From Lunularia cruciata (Eukaryota; Streptophyta; Marchantiopsida; Lunulariales; Lunulariaceae): a stretch of 64,000 bases of DNA. Below, piece after piece: positions 47,906-61,390 of the stretch. The stretch covers positions 42,723,001-42,787,000 of the forward strand of contig OX419758.1 in NCBI GenBank assembly GCA_948567375.1, given 5' to 3'. Below the pieces are notes generated by a model that searched no databases, had not been told where the DNA came from, and saw only the letters and a program-made list of their open reading frames with translations. Both the position numbers and the translations under genes were made by a program. How positions within the stretch are numbered: the first letter of the stretch is position 1; each line of letters starts with the position of its first letter.

Positions 47906-48630
47906 TGTTATGAGGATATAGAGAAACATAGAAGAGAAAACACAAGTTGCACACTCAGACTCTGATGCCCCAATAGAGCACCTTGGCTTTATTATATAGC
48001 AAAGTTGAGACACCCAACGAAAGCATAACCCTTGGATCAAATACTTGGATTTATGATATGTCATTGATCTCCACCCTTGGATTAGATGCATGCATGGGTG
48101 ACATGTTTGATCTTGTCCTATCTGGTTGGTCAAACAATGATGATCAAAGTAAATCTTTATGGAATCTTGTATGAATCTTTGAATTTTATGGGTGAGGTAC
48201 CGTTTGAAAGCTCTTGATGAGATAAAATTGAGGGAGTGAAGACTAGCCTTTTTCCCCTTGAGAGGGATGGAATCTGCATATTTTTTAAGGCCTAATTCAT
48301 CCGTTTAGGCCCTTGAAATTACCTCAAGATTTCAAACATATTTTGATTTTTTCCCTATTACCCTTTTGGTGATAGCTCTTTTTGATCTATTTAGTCCATT
48401 GTGTATAACATCCTTCCAGATGTTACCAAACCAAATTTCACCTCTAGATCATATCTCTAGCTATTGGTTCTAAAGTTTTCAAGTCTATTGTGGTTTTTGC
48501 CCTATTAGTAGACGTATTCTTTTAGTGATACCTCTATCTGATCTATTTAGTCAATCATTTATAACATCCTTCCAGATGTTACCAAACCAAATTTCACCTC
48601 TATATCATATGTCTAGCTATTGGTATTACA
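47906..48630 (-). mobile_element. Isolated LTR of gypsy family 1 (copy C)
   Basis: About 725 bp align with solo LTR copy B in the same orientation: GATGCCCCAA near 47969, CCACCCTTGGATTA, GGTACCGTTTGAAAGCTCT, TAGATGTTACCAAAC-type words and TTGGTATTACA at 48620-48630. The 5' terminus is eroded (TGTTATGAGG) and the flanks (TCTAA and ATATC) do not match, so no TSD supports a simple solo LTR. No adjoining internal sequence was recognised. Confidence 0.82.
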
Positions 48631-51600
48631 ATATCCAAATGGTTAGCGTGTTCAACCTTCCTAAACTCAACCTTGATCTTGTGTACTTCAATCCTGACAT
48701 AAACAAGGACAACACATATTCTACATTAAATAACACTAGTTGACGTTTATGCAAGTGGCCTTGTCATGTAATATGGAAGTCTTGCACAACTTAGGATATT
48801 GGAATAAAAAGATAATTCTAGGGTTTGGTTTTTAGGGCTTAGTGTAAGTAAGAGGTACTATATCAAAATCAAAAACAAAACAACCAGTTTGCACATCTAC
48901 TTATTGAAATCTTTCATGTGAATTTGGTAAAAAAACATGAGAAGATTTTATTGTAATAGAATGTTTTTAGCCTATTGGTAATATAAAGATGATATTTACA
49001 AGATTGTATATTTTCCTCTATTGCTTAATTTCAAATTATGTATCAATAAATTATATTTATTAGTCTTATTTTGTTACTTGTAATCAAGATAGAACCTAAC
49101 AATTATGTTAATTGTTCTTTAGTACAAGCTCTATAAAACTTAGTGTCATTTTTTTTATCTTTAGAGCATATTATTAAGATTTTGTTCTAACAAGCCACAA
49201 AAACACCTCTCTTACAAATTTAGAAACAATATAGTTCAATATATGTCCATGTAATCTCATTACACTATTCATATCTATTTTGTCTTGGTAAACTTTCTAA
49301 AATATATTATTCTATATGTCCAAATATAAATTTATGCAACATATATATAAATTACAATGTTCTATTTCTTTACCTATTTAGTGTCTGAATTATCTCTACT
49401 CATAATTCTTTTATTTTAAATATAAATATAATTTATAATATGTACTTCTAAATATATTAATTGAAATATTATTCTTCATGTTACCAGCACGTTCAGAAAT
49501 TTTTATAACAATAAACTCCTCTTAAGTTTCTCAACAAATTTATCAAGAAAGGTCTAAATGAAATATCTTAAATTCTAAATGTGTAAATTGGTTTTATTTT
49601 TTGATTTAGATATAGTAACTCTTACTTACACTAAATCATAAAAATAAAAACATTAAACTTATTTTTTTGATTGTGATATCTTGGAAGTGTAATGCATCCA
49701 CCAAATTTACATAATAACTCTTATCTTACCTTAAATCTCAAACATATGAGGATTTCCTTTGTTCATTCATTCAAACAAGTTATTAAAGCTCCATTGCAAA
49801 GTAATGTATATCATCATCCACTAGTTGATATTATTATTGATCTAACCTTGTTCATATTGGTATGACTTGTTTCTCTATATATATAATATTATATATAGAT
49901 TAATAATTCATATAATCTTTTAAAGGGAGCAAATTTTTTTTATCTTGGTTGTATTTGTTTCTCATTTTCATGTTCCTTATTCATTTACTTCTTGAAATCA
50001 ATTTATATAAATATATAATCCGTTTAAATTTTATAATAAATAATAAATGTCACATTTTCTTGTCTTCTTTACTTCTCAATAATCAATTTATATATAAAAT
50101 GCTTACAAAATTCCATAAAGTAATTTTGTAATTTTTATGATTTGGATTGTCATAAATAAAACAATATAAAGATGCTAACCTAACTTTAGAATTTCTTCCA
50201 CCACCTTTGTACCATGGTTTGCCTTGGATTGATTTACTTAAGTGGATTGAATGAAATGAACTGAGATTAATTCTTACTAAAAATAAGAAAATATCCCTAT
50301 AAAATGGATAATTTAATGAATTATTAAGATATAAAACTTTTGAGGTAGATGAGGCTGTTCAACACCTGTGATTGATAAAGGAAAAATGTCATATTTTTCT
50401 TAATTGATCCACTAACTTAAAACTACAAATATATATTCAATATAGTAACCAATAAAGATAATTAATAAAACATATAATATAGGACTTAATAATACAATAA
50501 GTTTAATTATCTTTTTATTTCTTCTATAAATGATTGGTTAAAATTAAAGGAAAGTACTTGAGTATTGAGGCATAAAATAAAAGACAGATGAAGTTTCTGA
50601 ATTTTTATGTTTTTAATATTGATTGAAATAAAATCAAATTAATGTCAATTAAAAAAAAAAAACCTTGTCAAATCTTGAACTATTCCAAGTTTACAAAATT
50701 TTACCATTCACTTAATTTGACTCTGACTTTTTATTACTTATAGTATTTACACCATATTATGATAAATTTGTTGTTATACATTGTAATATTGAACTCAAAA
50801 TCTAACATATCTCTATGAGTTTTAATTTGATAATTATGTTTTCTTAGATTCACATGAATAGTTAATCATAGAACAGTGTATTTAGTTAAATTATAAGAGA
50901 GATATAATTAAATTATTTCAGAGCTTTAAAGTACTTAGAACCTTAAATTAGCAATATATTAATATGTGTGATTATATAAATCAAGTTGATTAGACAAGAT
51001 TCTCACTTTTTCATATCTATATGGTTTTTTTTATTTAAAAATCAATTCAACTCTCAAGTATAATATAATTAAATATATGGAAATAATTTTAATTTTTTTA
51101 TAATTTAACCAAAAATTATTAAATTAGTTCCAAAATCTGGTGGTAATAGTTTATACCTGCAATTATATGTGTGTATAAACATAATTTTTTGAATTATTAT
51201 GAATAATATATAAATAATCAGATCAATAGAATTGACTCAAACAATAGAAGATAAATAAGGATAAAAAATTTCTGAACAAGTAAATTTAAAATATAATTTT
51301 GGTCAAGAAATTCAAGTAAAAAGTGATGAAATAATTTCATACAATATTTATTAAATAAATTTTTTTAATATTATTAAAAAAATAGAATATTAAAAAACAT
51401 CAAGAATAAAATGAAAGACTTGAGTCATTAGATATTTTGTACAAGAAACATGACCAATTATTGGAAAATTATTTGAACTTTTGTTATATAATTTTATGAT
51501 ATTCTTTTATATAGTTATCAAAATTAAATTATTATTTGGAGCTTTTATATATATTATTATGATATTCTAATATATGATTATCACGACAATCAAATATGCA

Positions 51601-52370
51601 CTTAAGAAAACTAAAGTATACATTATTCATTAATATTGTATAATTAAAAATTATATTTTAATTTGTTAATAGTATTTAATGAATAAGTCCACCTATAAAA
51701 ATATATATTTCTTTCATATAGTTGTATTTTTTTTTATCAAATACTAATTCATTCGTCATTCTTGTTTAATAACATCAATAAGATTTTAAGTCAAATCAAG
51801 ATAGTAACAAAACTTAAACAGTCAATTTTTACTACAAAATAATTTAAGAAATAAAGTTTGAAATATAGAGTTTTATTTAAATTTATTTGTTCATTTTTTA
51901 TGAGAAGAATTTCATGAGCTTGGAATGTCCTTCTTCTTGCGTTGCATTATCTATGTTGAAATATCTCAATGCTAAGTAAGGGTATAATTTCTGGTTGTCT
52001 CAATGGTATTACTAAAAATTCGTTAAATTTAAACATAAAAAATGTTTATTTTAACATCAAATAAACTAGTAAATTTTTAAGTATATATAAATCATGTCTC
52101 CATAAAGTAAACCATATGCTAGTAACAGATTACCAACTATTGTATTAAACTTTCATTATAGTTATATGAGACACTAAGGAATATTTAATTTGTTTTTAAA
52201 ATCATTTTTCCAATAGATAAGAAAAACAAGAATTTAAAGAAAACCTGGCTTAAGGATAAGTATGATATATTTAAGGGAATAAAGATTAAAAGTAGTTGTT
52301 TTTGAAAAGAAAGAAGTTTAAGTATGTCAATAAGATCCATGTATATTCCTTTTAACAAGATATGGATATG
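48631..52370. other. Very AT-rich intergenic DNA, no gene
   Basis: No open frame longer than about 70 codons, no LTR, RNA gene or transposase relic is visible. Short AT palindromes (for example TATATATATAATATTATATATAG around 49875-49900) are expected from the composition. Confidence 0.45.
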
Positions 52371-52499
52371 TTAGGAATATAATACTCTCATACAATACAA
52401 CACTAAGATGAATATAACACTATTTGAAGTCCTACATAGATGCTTAGATTTGGAAGCACAAGTCCACGGGTGAGGGTTAGATTGAGAAAGAGATAAAAC

Positions 52500-54137
52500 A
52501 TTGATGGATAACAGAGAGAACTTGTTGGAATGTTGATGGAGGAGCTTTAGAGCACATGACCAATTGACAAGAGTGGTTCTAACATTGAAGAATAGACTTG
52601 TACACCGTGTGTTGCTAATGATCAAAAGGTTTGGGTTGCTAGAGTGGGAGATGTCACATTTCTTCCAAGATTGGTGTAAGAAGAGAAGAAAGATTCATCA
52701 AAGGAGTTCTCTATGTTTTGGAGTTGAAGTGCAACATATTCAACATTTGTCAAGCAACAAACAAAGGCATGCAAACCACCTATACCAAAGAAGGCTTCTA
52801 CACTGAGAAAGATGGAGTAGTGGTGATGATGGATGTTTGTAGCTCAAAGTTCTACAAACTTCAGATCAAGCTTACCAAGATAGGTAACATTTCCAAAACT
52901 AACTCTATTGTTGCAAGCAAATGGAAGAGTGAGAACCTAGCGAGGAATAAAGAGTATCAAAAGGTAGATATTGCACTTTGGCACCAAATACTTGGTCATG
53001 TAAATCTTACCTACACTAGGAAGATGGAGAGACAAAGACTAGTAGATGGTCTTTGTTTGAAACGGAAGAGCCTAGTCAAAATTCTACTATGATGGATGTG
53101 CTCTTAGAAAGTAGCATAGATTACCTTTTGCAAAATCCAATGATAGTAGAGGCAAATACAAGGTTGGAGGGTTCTTTCACAGTGATATTTGGGGTCCCAT
53201 AAGCATGCGCTAAATAGGAGGATCAAGATATTACCTCCTTTGAAAGGATGATACTAGTGGTATAAAAAAATTATTTTTTTGGAAAGAGAAGTAAAACAAC
53301 TCTCTCTCTTACTTCAAACAACTCCACACATTATATCATAGAAGATGAAGATCAAGAAACTAAAATCTGATAGAGGTTGCGAATATACTAGAAAGGAATT
53401 TTTTTATTTCTATACAAAGTGTTGAATTAGTCCATGAACTGATAGCCTCTTGCACTCTTGAGTAAAATGGTACTTAGAGAGAGATCATATAATAGTGTTT
53501 GAAACATCAAGAAGCATATTGCTTTCTAGCAAGCTGCCTAGAGAGTTGTGGGCAGAAGTAGTGGGAGCTACTACACATGTTTTGAATAGAGTTTTAGAGA
53601 AAACTGTTTATGAGCTTTGGCATGGAACAAACCCACTATCACACATATGAGAACTTTAGGTTGCTCAATCATACACCAAAGTCAAAGAAAGAAATCTGAT
53701 CCGAAGAGACAAGAGATGATTTTTAATGGATATAGTTCAAAATTCAAAGCCGTCAAATTGTGGGATCAAAAGAAGAACAAGATATGTGAAAGTAGTGAAT
53801 CTTGTTTAGAGACGAGCAACTTGATCATTAATGGTTACAAATGCTAAACTTAGACACGGACTGTATTCAAGAGAGAGATGGAGAGCAAGCCAATGCTAGA
53901 ATGAGCATTGATGAGATAGAAGTTGATGGAGAGTTTCCACAAGCTTTTAGAGAGTCTATGGAGCAGGCCATAGAGGAATTGACAAGTGAGACTAGCATTT
54001 TTCCACTTCAAGAAGTGAGTGAGTGTAATCAAGAACCAGATTTGCAAATAAGCTCAACTTCAACTACTCAAGATGGAGAAAATCACCAAAGTGGGAGAAT
54101 GAGAAGACCACCACAAAGACTTGGTAAGTGGGATTAA
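52500..54137 (+). pseudogene. Second Ty1/copia relic, truncated before RT
   Basis: The order on the plus strand is: a protease box DGGALEHMT (about 52530-52556); MELKCNIFNICQATNKGM onwards (52718); a GAG-pre-integrase segment LWHQILGHVN (about 52976-53005); an integrase start HSDIWGP (about 53178); KLKSDRGCEYTRKEFF (about 53360); ELWAEVVGATTHVLNRV (about 53545); and the post-integrase segment LGCSIIHQSQRKKSD to RRPPQRLGKWD (53650-54137). Homology then stops; RT, RNase H and both LTRs are absent. Its protein wording differs from the copia element at 42 kb, so it is another family. Many stops and frameshifts are present. Confidence 0.83.
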
Positions 54138-56183
54138 GATAAGACATCTTATTGTCACAACACACTTCCTCAAAAGCCTTGGTTTTCTTTGCTTTTAGTT
54201 GTTTTGTTTTTGCAAATAGTCCATTTTAGGTGTCAAAAAGCATCTTTTGCATAGACTAATGGTTTGGGAAAGTCATACCTCATGATATGGAGGGATAGGA
54301 TGCCTCAACAAAATAGGTTTACAAGACCACTTGATGAAAATGATGCCATACCTATTTTGTAACCAGACCCATTTCATTTTTTTCCATGAGGCCTACAAAC
54401 ATGACCGCCAAACAAAACAAACCGCTCCACTACAAGGAAGCCCTAAATTGACAAGATTATGTAGTATAATGAGGGATGCAATAACTATGCAACAAGATAA
54501 AACTCCATCAATTTTGCTATCATTTCAAGATAACATAAAAAGCCACACTCTTTGCCAAAGAACCATTGGCAATTGTTTTGTGCACAAGCTCACATTTGCT
54601 ATGGACAATTGTGACCTTCACTAACTTTGATAGACAAAGGATGGACCACATCCCATTGGAACTTTAAAAAGACCAACACCACCTACAAGTAAAATCTTTT
54701 TACATTTCACATTTCACATTTCACTTTCAATTCTTGCATTTGTCTCTCCATAATTGACATCACTTATGACACTCTGTGAGGAATTTCCAACTCGGATTGC
54801 CAAATTTTTCAAGATTGTCAAGAACTAAGGAAGTGGAATTGTGGGAGCAGATCAAAGGATTGTACTATCAAGAGAGTTTGAATATTCAATCATGACAAGA
54901 TTCACTATCAAGAAGAGAATTGAGTTGAGAAGAGGCAAGGTAGAAGAAATCTTGAACAAGCCTCTCAAGATTTTTGAGTGGGGATTGTACTAATGAACCA
55001 ACTATATCAATAAAAGGAAAATGTGCATCTTTTAGTGGGATTGGGTCTCACAGATGTACACATGTTACAAGAAATTTTTGCAAATGAAAATAACCTAAGT
55101 GGGAGGTCATGACAAGGATGTCTCACAATGTGGATGGAGGATCATTGGTAGCGAGTGCTGGACATAGTTTGCCTACCATGTGGAGAAATTCATATAGATA
55201 GCCCATATGGCCATTACAATAAACAATTAAAGGGAGAAATTGATGACTAGTTTGTCAAGAGAAAATCCAAAAATGGGTACAAGATCAAAGATATGAAGAA
55301 AGTGTAGACTCATCAAATCATCATAAAAACAAGAATGTAGTTGTTTTGTTCAAAACAAATGAACTACATAAACCAAAACCAGACTCTCTTCTTCCAACTT
55401 GTACACAAGTAGAAGCTGATGAGTTGGGGCTAGTAGGCTTTGTAAGCGGGTCATCAAGTTGCTAGAAGATAGTACTAAAGGTTCTACCACCATTGTAGCT
55501 CCCTTCATCATTCATTTCTACATTGGCATGAACCTTTTGATGAACAAATAGAAGAAGAAGTTCTTGTCCCACCTGCACCATCCAGCTTACTTCAATAGAG
55601 ATTCAAACTTGCTTAAGAAGAATACTAAATATCACAATGTGGACAAAGAGTATGCCTAGAATAGGAAGTTTGTATGTATGGTGAAGATATACAACTTGAT
55701 TACAATTTGGAGAAAGACTTATGTCACTCATGCCAAAGTACAAGCCTTCAAGAAATGAAAATGACCTTAGGAGGTGGAATCTTTGTCAAAGGATAGAGGA
55801 AGTAAAACTAAGATGTATAGTTGGCTCAAGAAGGTGGTCAACCATAGGTACAAGAGATGTCTAACAAAAGAGTTGTCATAACTACCTATAGTAAAAAATT
55901 AGGGAGCAAGGAGTCCTTCAAATTTTTTTTGTTGCCCATTGTAAACAACAAAGAAGAAGGACCAAATGACAAGGCCCAATCGTCACCCTCGATTATAGAG
56001 GATGAAGTACAACCAATGAACAAGGAGGAGATGCCCCAATTGCAGAATCTTCTCTTTTCCAACCATGGCTCCATGCCACAATTTAGTTCCTAATGATGGG
56101 AAGACCTTGCATTACAAGACAAATCAAAGATGAAAATAGGCTTGCCCAATAGCGGACTTTGTCAAAGGAACCAAAAACATAGA
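54138..56183 (+). other. Degraded coding-like DNA interrupted by the chromovirus (left part)
   Basis: Broken plus-strand frames with protein-like wording run through 54.8-56.1 kb (for example ELWEQIKGLYYQES near 54840, VVVLFKTNELHKPKPDSLLPTCTQVEADELGLVGF near 55330-55440 and MSNKRVVITTYSKKLGSKESFK at 55857). I cannot name a family. The stretch continues beyond the chromovirus insertion at 61807. It could be an older transposon ORF or a dead host gene. Confidence 0.4.
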
Positions 56184-56188
56184 GGTAG

Positions 56189-56597
56189 TGTAAAAGACCA
56201 AGACCAAGGAGAGAAAAGAGGAGAATGGAAACTCACATTGGGACACTTGAATGAGGGAAAACTCCAAATGCCTAGCATGAGCTTTGGCTTTGGTATTTAT
56301 AAATAACATACAAAGCCCTTGAGAAGCTTCTCAAGAAGCTTCCTTGAGCCGCTTTAGAGTGCAAGCCAAGTTAACTAGGAAGCTTCTCAAGAAGCTTCCT
56401 TCTAGAAGTCACCTACTTGGCATGCAAGCTAAGCTAATTAGAAGCTTCTAGAAGCTACCTGCTTGGGATGCAAGTTAACTAGTTGGGAAGCTTCCTAAGA
56501 AGCTTCCTAGACGCATCTAAAATATTCTAGGCTAATTTAGCTTATTCTCTACTTTGTTAGCCTTACTAACTACGTTTCTAAACTCCATATTGTTATA
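56189..56597 (-). repeat. 3' LTR of the chromovirus
   Basis: The 409-bp LTR begins TATAACAATATGG and ends TCTTTTACA on the sense (minus) strand. It has a TATAAATA box at 56301-56294 and, upstream in U3, a series of GAAGCTTC palindromes including a perfect GAAnnTTCnnGAA at 56441-56453. On its 5' side (sense) is the tract GATGGGGGAATA (56609-56598), the likely polypurine tract. Confidence 0.92.
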
Positions 56598-59500
56598 TAT
56601 TCCCCCATCGCTAGTTGGTGACGTCCTCGTCGCCATTGAAGCTTCAAACTCTTGGATGGCCATCTGTGCATTTTGGAGGTGAGAAAGAGGTTCCTATGTG
56701 GCATCATGAAGGAATACCCTTTCCAAAGGACCTTGTACTCCGTATGTTGTCGGCGTCTTTGTTGGATGTGGTGATGCACAAGGATACAATCAACTTTTTA
56801 CTCCTCATGATCATTGATAGGGATAGGAGTAGGAGGAGGTTGGACTTGAGAGGAAAAAGAAGAGGGGTTAGGAACAAAAGGTTTCAACTTGGAAACATGA
56901 AAAAAAGGATGGATGCGCATATGACAAGGCAAGGCAAGTCGGTAAGCAACAAGAGAGACAATTTGGGTGACATCAAAAGGTCCTATCCAATTAGGGGTAA
57001 GTTTATGAACTTGGGTATCAAGTGGGAAGCGTAGATTACTAGAGGATAGCATAACTTTATCACCAACTTCAAAGGTGAGATCACGACGATGGTGGTCAAT
57101 ATATTGTTTTTGACGATTCTAAGCAACAAGGAGGTGAGATTTGGCTTGTTGGAGAGATTTGGATATGGTGGTCAAGAAGGTTGAAGTATGAGGGACCTGA
57201 GACAGGGGAGGAGCAAGAAGAGAATTTGGGACATGTGGATCTTGGCCAAAATTGAGAAAGAAAGGAGAGAATCTGGTGCTTGCCTATTTAGAATTGTTGT
57301 ATGCAAACTCTATAGCAGCAAGACATTCATCATAATTGGTATGGTGAATGTTGACAAAGGCGTGAAGCATATCTTCCAAGGTGCAATTTGCACTTTCAGT
57401 TTGTCCATCAGTTTGAGGATGATAGGTTGTGGACAAAGCAAGCTTGGTGCCAGTATTTGGAAGAGGTCTTGCCAAAACTTTCTGGTGAAGCGAGGATCAC
57501 GGTCGGAGATGAATACATGTGGTATCCCATGATGTTTGAATACATTATCAAAGTAGAGTTGCGCCAAGGTTGGATCATCCACAACATCAACCGTTGGTGC
57601 CAAATGGATTTGCTTACTAAGCTTATCCACAAACACCACAATTGTTGTGTGACCTTGTTGTGTCTTGGGCAAGGAGGTGATGAGATTTAAGCTCACATGT
57701 TCCCAATGAGTGGTTGGAATGAGAAGTGGCTGAAGGAGTCCACTTGGCTTCTGGTTACTGGCCTTGTTGCGTTGACAACTCTCACACAATTGGACAAACT
57801 CCCAAACATCTCATGTCATGTTGGGCCATCACCATTGGTGTTGGAGGGTACCCAAGGTCTTGTCTACTCCCCTGTGACCAGCTATTGGTAGATCATGGGC
57901 TTCTTGAAGGCGCACAAGTCTGAGATCACCTTTGGCTGGAAAATAGATCCGGTATGCATGGAATAGAAGGCCTTCCTTGAAGGAGAAGGTGTTGCATTCC
58001 TTGTCATTTGTTGTCAGATGACCATGTACCGTTTGGAAGAAGGGATTTTGTTGTAGAGCTGACCAAAACTCGTTATGGACCTTGGGTTCAATTGACATCA
58101 CCGTAATTTTCACTGTGATGAGAGGAAGAGACTTCAAATCAGGTTGTCGTGATAGAGCATCAAGGATGACATGGAACCGACCTAGTTTGTACTCAAGTTT
58201 GATGTCAAACAATTGGAGTTGCTCTTCCCATCGATGATGTTGACTCTTCATGTGTTCCAAGTGTAAGGTCTACCACAATGGCTTGTGATCAGTTTGCATG
58301 ATCACTTCTTTCCCCAAGAGATAATGCATCTATACCTTGGTGGCATATACCATTGCAAGTTGTTCTCTATCTCAAGCAAAGTAATTTCTTTTAGCTGTAT
58401 TTAGTCGGCGAGACACAAAGGCAATGGGATGTGGTCCATTTGGGAATTCTTGTTGCAACATAACTCTAATTGCAAAGTTAGAAGCATCAAAATCAACCAC
58501 ACAAGGTAGTTGAGGATCATATGGTTGAAGAATGGATCTTGAAGACACCATATGCTTTAAATTCTGGAATGCTTCTTCATGCTTGGTGGTCCACTAAAAG
58601 CTCTAGTTCTTTCTCAAGAGGAAAGTCAATGGTGCAGCCACATGAGCATAATAGTGGATGAACCTTTGGTAAAAACTGGCCAATCCATTGCACACACGTA
58701 CTTCTATTGCATCCTTCAGCGGTAGGCCAATCAGTAATGGCCTTGATTTTCTCTTCTTCCATCTTGATCCCCTTTGTTGAGATCTTATGACCCAAGAAGG
58801 CAACCTCCTTCTGCCAAAAGGTACACTTTGACTTCATGTAGTAAAATTTCCATTGTCGTAGTTATCTTAGGACTTCTTGCACATGATTCACATCTTCTAT
58901 CTCTATCTTACTATAGATTAAGATATCATCCAAGAACACCATCATGGACTGATCCAATAGTCCATCCAACACCCGATGCATCTGATCCATGAAGACCGCT
59001 AGAGCATTAATGAGTCCAAAAGGTAGAACTCTCCACTTGTAATGCCCATATCTTGTACGGAAGGTAATCTTTTGCACATCCTCGCTTTCAATAGGAATTT
59101 TCCAATAGCCTCTACAAAGATCTAACTTGGAAAAGTAACATGCTCCACTTAGTTGATCAAGCAAGTCATTGATCCGAGGCAAGGGATATGCATTCTTCAC
59201 GGTTTGCTTATTGAGCCCACGATAATCAATACAAAAATGAAGTCCTCCATCCTTCTTTGGAACAAATAGTATTGGTGCTCCCCAAGGAGAGGTACTATGT
59301 CATATGAAGTCCTTCTCCAACAACTCTGTAAGTGTTGTTTGCAACTCCTCCAACTCCTTTGGTGAGATCCAATAGATCTGTCTACTCACTGGAGTACTCC
59401 TTGGCAATAACTTGATCTTGAAGAACATACCTCAATTGGAAGGTAATCCCTTTGGCAGATCATCCGGAAACACGTTTGCAAACTCCTAAACTATCAAATC

Positions 59501-61121
59501 AACCATTGCTTGATGAGGCTCTTGGCACTCCTTAGATTGTTCTTGTACAATAGGCTTGATCTACATGGTGAATATAGACTTATCTTCCTCCAAAGCTTGC
59601 TCTATGGATGCTTTATTAACCAACTTCCCTTTGAAGGAATCATCTTTCTTCCAAGCTTGCTCCATGGTTGCCTTTTAGGCAAACTTCCCATCTTGGGACT
59701 CATCTCCCTTCAAGGTTTGCTCTATGGCTACCTTCTCAATAAACTCCCCATCTTGGGACTGACTATTCTTAGGTGTCTTACTCACAAGTGCCAAACAACT
59801 CAATCAGAAATTCCTACCTTAGTGTTGTACTTGAATTTATCATGGGGTCCAATCAAATTGAACCTTATGACGTTCAAGCCAAGGTAGACCCAAAATGATA
59901 TCATAGTGTAGAGGTGCCACTACAAACCTCATACACTCCAAATATTCCTTCTCAATCTTGAAGGTAATAGGATGTGAGGTGCGGAATGCAGAACCCTTTC
60001 TACCATCTGCCATCATCAAGCCTTCATTGGCTTGATAGAAATACCCAATTCCTTTGCTACTTGCATAGACATGCAATTCTCTAAACTTCCAGAATCAACC
60101 AAAATCCTACAACCCTGATTAGATATCATACCTTGCAAGTGAAGTAAACTTGCATAGGTCAAGCCTTCAATCCTATTAGAACTAATCAAGCTCCTAGTAG
60201 GCGGCTCAAAATCTCCTATTGGGATTCCTCGTTTCCTTGACCATTCTATTCCACAAACTCCATCTGGGCAACTTGTTGAGGTTCCCCATTCCTAAGTGGG
60301 CATTCAGCAATGTGATGTCCAACTTGGCAATAATAAAAAAAACCTCCATTTTGTCATAATCTTTCTCTATCCGTTGTACCAAGTGGTCTCCATTGGATAA
60401 CATCAATCTCCATTGGTGCCGATTCTTCCACTTGTGCATAATGTACTCGTAAGCCTTGTGTAGGTCAAGGTCAAGACCAAGTTGTCACAACCAAGGAATC
60501 AAAGTGCTCAGCCAATTACATGGCTTCTTCTAGATTTTGTGGTTCTTGCATGGTCACCTCCAATTTGGTTGGTGACTTCAATCCTCGCACAAATTGATCT
60601 AGAACTTCAACTTCTTGTATATTTGGAATCTGCATGATGATGTTTTGAAATTGTGTGATGAAGCTCCTTATTGAGCCAACTTGCTTCAACTCTGCCAATT
60701 TATCTTGTGCGGCTTGGGTGACATTTATAGTTTGAAACCGACCCAATATTGCATCTTTGAATTTTGCTCATGTCAAAATTGGTGCAATAATCTATCGTTC
60801 AGCTTGCTCCACTCGGAATCGCCACCAAAGTTTTGCCACACCATCAAATTGGCTAGAGGTCAAGAGAATCTGTTTCCATTCATCTTGAAGATTGGTTGCT
60901 TTAAAGTAACGTTTGCAATCAAACACAAAATTCTCCACTGTGCTTGGAAGATTCGTGCCTTCAAACACCTTGGGTTCTGGAAATTGAATGTGATTTTCTC
61001 CATTTTAAATTGGCACTCTCTCTATATGTTCTCGTTGTTGCTGATCTTGTTCATCTAGCAATCGAGTAAGGTGCTCAATTTGTTGCTACATAGTAAGGAT
61101 AATGTTCAGTATTGTTGCCAT
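56570..61121 (-). pseudogene. Chromovirus gag-pol with chromodomain, inactivated
   Basis: Gag starts at the ATG at 61121 and shows the retrotransposon gag core (FPEPKVFEG, AKLWWRFRVEQAE, SIRSFITQFQNII). The zinc knuckle near 60340-60300 has lost its first Cys (YYCQVGHHIAEC). The protease keeps LVDSGS (about 60095) and DIILGLPWL. The RT reads CIDYRGLN, then MKNAYPLPRINDLLDQLSGA (59200 on) and FLDDILIYSK. RNase H ends with KLGRFHVILDALSRQPD (about 58130). The integrase has GHRGVDKTLG, CESCQRNKAS, FISDRDPRFTRKFW and TYHPQTDGQTES over two frames (57850-57290). The C-terminal GPFDVTQIV...RIHPFFHVSKLKPF lies at 57000-56870, then a chromodomain fragment TEYKVLWKGYS near 56730. The first integrase Asp site reads SLNLI (Asp to Asn). 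Stops and frameshifts separate the domains. Confidence 0.9.
56598..56609 (-). other. Polypurine tract of the chromovirus
   Basis: The sense-strand sequence GATGGGGGAATA directly precedes the 3' LTR, where plus-strand DNA synthesis is primed in LTR elements. Confidence 0.7.
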
Positions 61122-61373
61122 AATTACTCAATCCTACTACTCCCTATTTATCTAATTGATTAGCACATAGATGCAACACGTCCACCGTTCTCCATGAGTT
61201 ACAACCTGGAAGTATCAAGGGTCCCTCAGACACGATGATCATATGCAAAAAATCTTGCTCAAAGCGTGAGGTGATGAATTGTATGAAACGATGCTTGGGT
61301 AATATCTAGATATGAAAATCCCAATGGTTTAGCAGAAGTGGATTTGGTGGTCTATAAATTCCCTCCATCCCAT

Positions 61374-61389
61374 TCCTGCTCTGATACCA
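61374..61389 (-). other. Primer-binding site (initiator tRNA-Met) of the chromovirus
   Basis: The sense strand reads TGGTATCAGAGCAGGA, one base after the 5' LTR end (TTTTACA + T). It matches the classic plant initiator-Met primer site in full and fixes the orientation of the element. Confidence 0.95.
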
Positions 61390-61390
61390 A

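Noticed and set aside
47906-48630. Copy C as an LTR of the neighbouring copia element
   Set aside because: It matches the gypsy-family LTR at 21-22 kb, is on the opposite strand to the copia, and the copia already has two LTRs closed by its TSD.
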